A stretch of 10,150 nucleotides of DNA from an uncultured Lachnospiraceae bacterium. GTDB lineage: Bacteria; Bacillota_A; Clostridia; Lachnospirales; Lachnospiraceae. This document shows positions 5,390-10,150 of this stretch, in pieces. The stretch is taken from NCBI GenBank assembly GCA_946630765.1, contig CAMOZF010000042.1, forward strand, positions 1-10,150, written 5' to 3'. The number at the start of each line of letters is the position of its first letter. Within the stretch, counting starts at the first letter, position 1. The notes below the pieces were generated by a model that was given only the letters and a program-made list of their open reading frames with translations, was not told the origin of the DNA and did not search any database. A program made the translations under genes and the position numbers.

Positions 5390-7786
5390 ATGAAAAAAGA
5401 CCGTGCTTTTTCCGCGGACGGATTTCAGGACCTGATCCGCGCCGACGGCCTGTACCGGCTGGTCCTTGCGGTGCTTCTTGCCGTAATTTCCTATATTTTC
5501 CTCGGCAGCTATATCCGCCTCCCGGAGTTTCGGGGCGTGCATCTTCTGACCTGCGGCTTTGTGCTTCTGTTTCTCGGGCTTTTTGTGAGCGCAAAGGGGA
5601 AAATGAAGCTGTTTACCGCTGCATTTTTCGCGGCGGTTCTGATCATCTGGAGTTCCATTTTCCAGTGGAAGCGGCTCTGGGCCGGCATCCTGTCGTACCC
5701 CTCGTGGGCCTTTTTCGGCGAGCTTGAGGAGAAGGAGCTTTTGCCCTTCTGCGAGAGCATTCAGGTCGTGATTCTGTCGGTGCTTTCGTTTTTTGCCGCC
5801 TGGCTGATTTACGAACGGACGGTTGTAAAAGCGGTCCTTTCCCTGCTGCTTTTTGCGGGACTCATCGCGATGATGTTTTCCGGCGGACAGGTTTCTCATA
5901 TCGGAACGGTTTTTGTGATCCTGCTTCTTGTGATGTCGCTTTCGGAGCTTCTTCGAAAGTACTCGAAGAAACAGAAAACCGGCTCGCCGATGCGCTACCT
6001 TCTCTATCTGATGCCGGTATTTCTTCTCTACGGGGCATTGGTCTTCATGATGCCGGTGTCCGAGGATCCCTACGACTGGAAGGGCTTCCGTTCGGCATAT
6101 CAGGCGATCGAGGAAGGCTTCCGGAAGCTGTCCTCGCGGCTCGTTCTGAACCGCGGAAAGGGTTATATTTTCAGCTACAGCGGCTTTTCGGAAAATGCGG
6201 TGATTTCCGGAAATGTCCGAAGCTCCGAGCAGGAGAACCTGGAGATCAGCAGCAGCGGCTCCTTTGACAGCAGCATTTACCTTGCGGGGATTGTCATGAA
6301 CCGTTTCGACGGCAGAGAGTGGGAAAATGACTGTCCGGACAGCGACAGTTCGCTCTTTGCGATGGACGCCTATGAGACCTGGCTTGCGGTCAACCGTTAC
6401 GACCCGGAATATATGCAGGACTATATCCGCCAGAAAGAGGTCAGTATCAAGTACCTGAATATCCGGACCGAGGCGCTGTTCATGCCGCAGAAGGCCTCGT
6501 ATCTGAAGCTTGACCAGGCCGCCGCGCCGGAGGAAGAACAGGGCGGATCCTATCGCTTCCAGCGAAGAAAAGGCTACGGCACGACCTATGCGGTGCGCTT
6601 CTACCAGATGAATCTCGGAAGTCCGCTTTTTACCGAGCTTCTCGAGCACCGCGACGGCTACTGGGACGATGAGACGACGAGATCCTCGTATTACCGTTTC
6701 GGCTCCTCCGAGCACATTCCGACGGCTTCCGATCTCTACAGGAAGCGGGCGCTTGCGAAAAACAGCTTCACGGAGAAGCCGGGGATTTCGGACGAACTGC
6801 GGAAGTACCTGGATGAGGCGCTTGCGGGCACCGAGCCGGGAAGCCTGGAGCGGCTGTACCGGATCGAATCGCTTCTGAGCTCCTACAGCTATGAGGTCGC
6901 CCCCGGGCGGCTGCCGAAGGAGATCCGGAGTGCTTCGGACTTCCTGGACTATTTCCTCCTGGAAAAACGGGAAGGCTACTGCGGGTATTTTGCGACCTGC
7001 TTCGCACTTCTTGCGAGAGAAGAAGGGTATCCGGCGCGTTACGTGCAGGGCTTTCTGATCCCTGCGGGCAAGGAAAAGACGATCGTAATCAAGTCCTCGA
7101 TGGCCCATGCCTGGCCCGAGGTGTATTTTGACGGAATCGGCTGGATTCCCTTTGAACCGACGCCGGGCTACTCGGCCTTCCGCTATACCGGCTGGACGGT
7201 CGCATCCCGCGACAAAACAGCGGGTGAGGGCGCAGGGACAGGAGAGAACGCCGGGGAATCTGAGGTCCCCGGCATCAACGGGCCGGAGGAAGTGATTCCG
7301 GAAGACCTGATCCTTCCGCCGGAAGAAGAGGAAAAGAAGGGCTTTGACGTGGAAATTCTGGTCCGCGTGCTTCGGGGAATTCTCGCGGCGCTCGGATTCC
7401 TTCTCGTCTTTTTCATTCTGTTCATCCTGTCGGAGCGGCTGATCCGTATGATCCGCCTGAAACGAATGAGCGAGAACGCGCGCTACGGCTTCCGGGCGGA
7501 GCGGCTTTTAAGAGTCCTTGGCGTGATCGGTCAGCGGCGGACCGAAAACGAGACGCTCCGGGAGTACCGGGAAAGGAATGAGACGCTGATCCTTTCTGAA
7601 AACAGCGAGGAAGAACGCGAGAAGGCCTTTCTGTTCCTCGCGGACTACGAGGCGCTTCTCGACGGCGGAAAATTCCGGGAAGAAGCGGCTTCTCAGCGGC
7701 TTCAGACCAGCGAATCCGCGCTTTTTGGGATTTTGAAACGGAAAAACAGACTCCGCTATCTGATCTTCCGGCTGATTTATGACTGA
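5390..7786 (+). CDS. Membrane transglutaminase-like protein (TgpA type) with C-terminal DUF4129-like region
   Basis: This 798-residue protein has an N-terminal block of about six or seven hydrophobic segments (roughly 22-40, 50-68, 73-91, 121-140, 146-164, 170-186, 204-220). A long outer part follows, with a transglutaminase-like domain (about 480-600). Its Cys-His-Asp triad is complete: C531 in REGYCGYFAT, H573 in MAHAWPEVYF and D581 in DGIGW-PFEPTP. After an acidic, Pro/Gly linker (610-650) comes another membrane segment (about 660-681) and an inner tail with a DUF4129-like NETLREYRER stretch (720-729). Enzymes of this fold cut or cross-link amide bonds; the real substrate is unknown, but cell-surface protein or peptidoglycan is plausible. 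ATG 5390 is chosen because GGAGGTG (5376-5382), inside the end of the DUF58 gene, is 7 bases away. It is the last gene of the MoxR-DUF58-transglutaminase set. Confidence 0.9.
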   Translation: MKKDRAFSADGFQDLIRADGLYRLVLAVLLAVISYIFLGSYIRLPEFRGVHLLTCGFVLLFLGLFVSAKGKMKLFTAAFFAAVLIIWSSIFQWKRLWAGILSYPSWAFFGELEEKELLPFCESIQVVILSVLSFFAAWLIYERTVVKAVLSLLLFAGLIAMMFSGGQVSHIGTVFVILLLVMSLSELLRKYSKKQKTGSPMRYLLYLMPVFLLYGALVFMMPVSEDPYDWKGFRSAYQAIEEGFRKLSSRLVLNRGKGYIFSYSGFSENAVISGNVRSSEQENLEISSSGSFDSSIYLAGIVMNRFDGREWENDCPDSDSSLFAMDAYETWLAVNRYDPEYMQDYIRQKEVSIKYLNIRTEALFMPQKASYLKLDQAAAPEEEQGGSYRFQRRKGYGTTYAVRFYQMNLGSPLFTELLEHRDGYWDDETTRSSYYRFGSSEHIPTASDLYRKRALAKNSFTEKPGISDELRKYLDEALAGTEPGSLERLYRIESLLSSYSYEVAPGRLPKEIRSASDFLDYFLLEKREGYCGYFATCFALLAREEGYPARYVQGFLIPAGKEKTIVIKSSMAHAWPEVYFDGIGWIPFEPTPGYSAFRYTGWTVASRDKTAGEGAGTGENAGESEVPGINGPEEVIPEDLILPPEEEEKKGFDVEILVRVLRGILAALGFLLVFFILFILSERLIRMIRLKRMSENARYGFRAERLLRVLGVIGQRRTENETLREYRERNETLILSENSEEEREKAFLFLADYEALLDGGKFREEAASQRLQTSESALFGILKRKNRLRYLIFRLIYD

Positions 7787-7792
7787 TGACAC

Positions 7793-7821
7793 TTGCGGTT
7801 TTTCCGAAGATATGCTATAAT
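7793..7821 (+). promoter_or_regulatory. Near-consensus promoter for the topoisomerase B gene
   Basis: TTGCGG (7793-7798) and a perfect TATAAT (7816-7821) are 17 bases apart, with TGC directly before the -10 (extended -10). Transcription should start near 7828, leaving about 43 bases before the ATG. The -35 lies 7 bases after the preceding stop, and I see no terminator between the genes, so some read-through from the upstream operon is likely. Confidence 0.85.
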
Positions 7822-7870
7822 ACCACGGTTACGAACACAAGATATAGTGTAAGATCTTTCGGAGGAATCT

Positions 7871-9799
7871 ATGGCAAAGAAAAACGGAGCCGGAGATTAT
7901 AATGCTTCCAGTATTACCGTACTGGAGGGTCTGGAGGCGGTAAGACGCCGTCCGGGTATGTATATCGGATCGACGGGACGGACCGGACTGAACCACCTGA
8001 TCTATGAGATCGTAGACAATTCGGTCGATGAATATATGGCCGGCGCCTGCACGAAGATCGAGGTCTCCCTCGAGGACGACGGCTCGGTCATCGTGACGGA
8101 CAACGGGCGCGGACTGCCCGTGGACCTTCACGAAAAAGGCGTCAGCGCGGAACGTGTCATTCTGACAACGCTTCATGCCGGCGGTAAATTTGATAATAAT
8201 TCCTATAAAACCTCCGGCGGGCTGCACGGCGTGGGTTCTTCTGCCGTCAATGCCCTGTCGGAGTATTTTGAGATCAAGATCCTGAGAAACGGGAAGATCT
8301 ATTATGACGCCTACGAGCGCGGAATCCCGACGGTGGAGCTGAAAAACGGCCTGCTGCCGGTGATCGGAAAGGCCAAAGAAACCGGCACGACGATCACCTT
8401 CAAGCCGGATCCGGAGATTTTCGAGCACACGCGCTTCAAGGCGGACTGGGTGATGTCGCGTCTTCATGAGACGGCCTACCTGAACCCCGGCCTGACGCTG
8501 GTATTCCACAATAACCGACACGGCGAGGAGATGACGGAGACCTACCACGAGCCGGAAGGGCTGGCGGCCTATATCCGCGAGCTCAACGAAGGGAAGACGC
8601 CGGTGACCGAGATCATCGAGATCAGGGGCCAGTCGGACGGCATCGAGATGGAGCTTGCGATGCAGTTTGTCGATACCTTTGAAGAGAGGATCATGGCCTA
8701 CTGCAACAATATCTACAACTCCGAGGGCGGCACGCACGTCGCGGGCTTTAAGACCCGCTTCACGCAGACGATCAACAGCTACGCAAGAGACCTCGGCATC
8801 CTCAAGGACCCGAATAAATTCACCGGTCCCGACACCCGCTGCGGCATGACCTGCGTGCTTTCACTGAAGCACCCGGATCCGATCTTCGAGGGCCAGACGA
8901 AGACCAAGCTCGGCTCCTCCGACGCCGCAAGGGCCGTTGTCAACATCACCGGCGAACAGTTTGAACTGTACTTTGACAAGCATCTTGAAACGCTGAAAAA
9001 TGTCATCGCCTGCGCCGAAAAGTCCGCGAAGATCCGGAAGGCGGAGGAAAAGGCCAAATCAAACCTGCTGCCAAAGTCCAAATTCTCCTTCGACAGCAAC
9101 GGCAAGCTCGCAAACTGCGAGTCCAGGGACGTCAGTAAATGCGAGATCTTCATCGTCGAGGGTGATTCGGCAGGCGGCTCCGCCAAAATGGCCAGAAACC
9201 GCACCTATCAGGCGATCATGCCGATCCGCGGAAAGATTCTGAATGTGGAGAAGGCGACGATCGACAAGGTCCTCGGGAACGCGGAGATCCGCACGATGGT
9301 CATGGCCTTCGGCTGCGGCTTCTCAGAAGGCTACGGGAACGATTTCGATATTTCGAAGCTGCGCTACGACAAGATCATCATCATGGCAGATGCCGACGTC
9401 GACGGTTCGCATATCAGCACGCTTCTCATGACCTTCTTCTACCGCTTCATGCCGGAGCTGATCTCCGAAGGCCATGTCTATATCGCGATGCCGCCTCTAT
9501 ACAAGGCGATTCCGAAGGGCAAGGGCGAGGAAGAGTATCTGTATGACGACGAGGCGCTTCAGAAATACCGCGCGACGCATAAGAATTTCACGCTGCAGCG
9601 CTATAAGGGCCTTGGCGAAATGGACGCGGAGCAGCTCTGGGAAACCACACTCGATCCCGAGCGGCGTTTCCTGAAGCAGGTGACGATTGACGACGCCCGG
9701 ATGGCTGACAAGGTCACGGAGCTTCTGATGGGCACCGAGGTCGAGCCGAGACGTCTGTATATCCAGGAGCACGCGAACGAAGCAATGTTAGACGTATAA
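7871..9799 (+). CDS. parE: DNA topoisomerase IV / gyrase subunit B (GyrB/ParE family)
   Basis: This is the ATPase subunit of a type IIA topoisomerase, which passes one DNA duplex through another and works as an A2B2 tetramer with the A subunit encoded next. The 642-residue length fits Gram-positive GyrB/ParE. The GHKL ATPase shows E46 and N50 in [16 protein letters not shown] (76-81) and SGGLHGVG (115-122), with the transducer lysine in QTKTKLG (342-348). The TOPRIM domain has EGDSAGGSA (430-438) and DADVDGSH (507-514); the tail has [15 protein letters not shown] and VEPRR. GGAGGAA (7861-7867) supports ATG 7871. The symbol parE is an inference: no recF or dnaN precedes it, as would be usual for gyrB, and [11 protein letters not shown] resembles ParE. 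But [10 protein letters not shown] and the final LDV look GyrB-like, so a second gyrase is possible. Family membership is near certain; the paralogue is not. Confidence 0.85.
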   Translation: MAKKNGAGDYNASSITVLEGLEAVRRRPGMYIGSTGRTGLNHLIYEIVDNSVDEYMAGACTKIEVSLEDDGSVIVTDNGRGLPVDLHEKGVSAERVILTTLHAGGKFDNNSYKTSGGLHGVGSSAVNALSEYFEIKILRNGKIYYDAYERGIPTVELKNGLLPVIGKAKETGTTITFKPDPEIFEHTRFKADWVMSRLHETAYLNPGLTLVFHNNRHGEEMTETYHEPEGLAAYIRELNEGKTPVTEIIEIRGQSDGIEMELAMQFVDTFEERIMAYCNNIYNSEGGTHVAGFKTRFTQTINSYARDLGILKDPNKFTGPDTRCGMTCVLSLKHPDPIFEGQTKTKLGSSDAARAVVNITGEQFELYFDKHLETLKNVIACAEKSAKIRKAEEKAKSNLLPKSKFSFDSNGKLANCESRDVSKCEIFIVEGDSAGGSAKMARNRTYQAIMPIRGKILNVEKATIDKVLGNAEIRTMVMAFGCGFSEGYGNDFDISKLRYDKIIIMADADVDGSHISTLLMTFFYRFMPELISEGHVYIAMPPLYKAIPKGKGEEEYLYDDEALQKYRATHKNFTLQRYKGLGEMDAEQLWETTLDPERRFLKQVTIDDARMADKVTELLMGTEVEPRRLYIQEHANEAMLDV

Positions 9800-9800
9800 C

Positions 9801-9886
9801 CCCCGGCTTCCCCTTGAGGCCGCCGGGTGCCGGTGGCCCCGTACGCGCCGAAGGCGTTGCTGTCAGCGAAGCTGACTGATGAGGTG
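9801..9886. repeat. Hairpin-rich, repeat-like spacer between topoisomerase B and A genes
   Basis: The spacer holds three hairpins in a row: CCCGGC/GCCGGG (9802-9807/9822-9827) around CTTCCCCTTGAGG; CGCC-GAA-GGCG (9846-9856); and GTCAGC-GAA-GCTGAC (9862-9876), followed by TGATGAGGTGT. From memory, CTTCCCCTTGAGG near one end and GTCAGCGAAGCTGAC-TGATGAGGTGT at the other resemble small dispersed palindromic repeats common in gut Clostridia. This copy looks degenerate. No T-run follows the hairpins, so it is not a plain terminator. It may act as an mRNA stabiliser or processing site between the two cistrons. Copy number in the genome is not visible here. Confidence 0.55.
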
Positions 9887-9912
9887 TCAATAATAACAAA
9901 AGGAAAGTAACT

Positions 9913-10150
9913 ATGCCTGAAAAAATAATCTCCGCCGAATATTCGGATGAGATGAAACAGTCTTTTATCAATTATTCGATGTCGGTCATCACGGACCGTG
10001 CGGTGCCGGATATCCGGGACGGACTGAAGCCCGTGCAGCGGCGCGTGCTCTACGCGATGAACGAGCTGGGGCTGAATTCCGACAAGCCGCACAGAAAGTC
10101 TGCGCGTATCGTCGGCGATACGATGGGTAAATATCATCCCCACGGCGACA
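9913..10150 (+). CDS. parC: DNA topoisomerase IV / gyrase subunit A, N-terminal part (3' end outside window)
   Basis: The first 79 codons of the DNA breakage-and-rejoining subunit of a type IIA topoisomerase are present. The start ATG has AGGAAAG (9901-9907) just upstream. The protein shows the conserved N-terminus: [21 protein letters not shown], split here as [10 protein letters not shown] (17-26) and [10 protein letters not shown] (28-37), then [17 protein letters not shown] and KYHPHGD. The window stops right after HPHGD, just before the Ser/Asp positions linked to quinolone resistance and before the catalytic Tyr. Wording such as NYSMSVI and HRKSARIVG is closer to GyrA than to E. coli ParC, but Firmicutes paralogues blur this line, so parC is inferred only from the absence of recF-type context. 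It is presumably co-transcribed with the B-subunit gene 113 bases upstream. Confidence 0.82.
   Translation, partial: MPEKIISAEYSDEMKQSFINYSMSVITDRAVPDIRDGLKPVQRRVLYAMNELGLNSDKPHRKSARIVGDTMGKYHPHGD

Noticed and set aside
5291..7108. A long open frame on the - strand opposite the transglutaminase-like gene
   Set aside because: It lies wholly opposite a well-supported gene, its translation is rich in Arg/His/Leu without recognisable domains, and such frames arise from codon bias in GC-rich genes.
7829..8737. A 302-codon open frame on the - strand opposite the topoisomerase B gene
   Set aside because: It overlaps the gene's promoter and conserved ATPase domain and has no recognisable motif.

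Overview
The window looks like a chromosomal housekeeping region of a Gram-positive anaerobe of the class Clostridia, most likely Lachnospiraceae, with a fairly GC-rich genome. The basis is a RecU-type Holliday junction resolvase, an SmpB resembling Firmicutes SmpB, strong AGGAGG-like ribosome binding sites, consensus TTG/TATAAT promoters with 17-base spacers, and a tRNA gene without encoded CCA. All genes supported here lie on the + strand. The taxonomic call is an inference from remembered family sequences, not from a search.

Layout. Bases 1-342 hold the C-terminal part of recU. Five bases later (348-2165) comes a zinc-ribbon, single-pass membrane protein whose outer part carries three copies of a ~91-residue domain. 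A short gap holds a probable promoter overlapped by a perfect 14-bp palindrome, then tRNA-Leu(CAA) at 2250-2332. A near-consensus promoter (2349-2377) precedes secG (2421-2663), which ends in a clear intrinsic terminator (2682-2718). smpB follows (about 2756-3226), then a tightly packed set: MoxR-type AAA+ ATPase (3258-4190), DUF58 protein (4195-5388) and a membrane transglutaminase-like protein (5390-7786). A second near-consensus promoter (7793-7821) drives a type IIA topoisomerase B subunit (7871-9799). A hairpin-rich ~86-base repeat-like spacer separates it from the matching A subunit (9913 to the window edge).

How the genes relate. RecU acts in recombinational repair, SecG in protein export and SmpB in ribosome rescue. 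MoxR, DUF58 and the transglutaminase-like protein form a recurring gene module thought to pair a chaperone-like ATPase with envelope proteins. The last two genes encode the two halves of one heterotetrameric topoisomerase, either topoisomerase IV or a second gyrase; the sequence alone does not settle which.

I see no CRISPR array, transposase, integrase or obviously new defence system. The least explained items are the palindrome embedded in the tRNA-Leu promoter, the triplicated outer domain of the zinc-ribbon protein, and the repeat-like spacer between the two topoisomerase genes.
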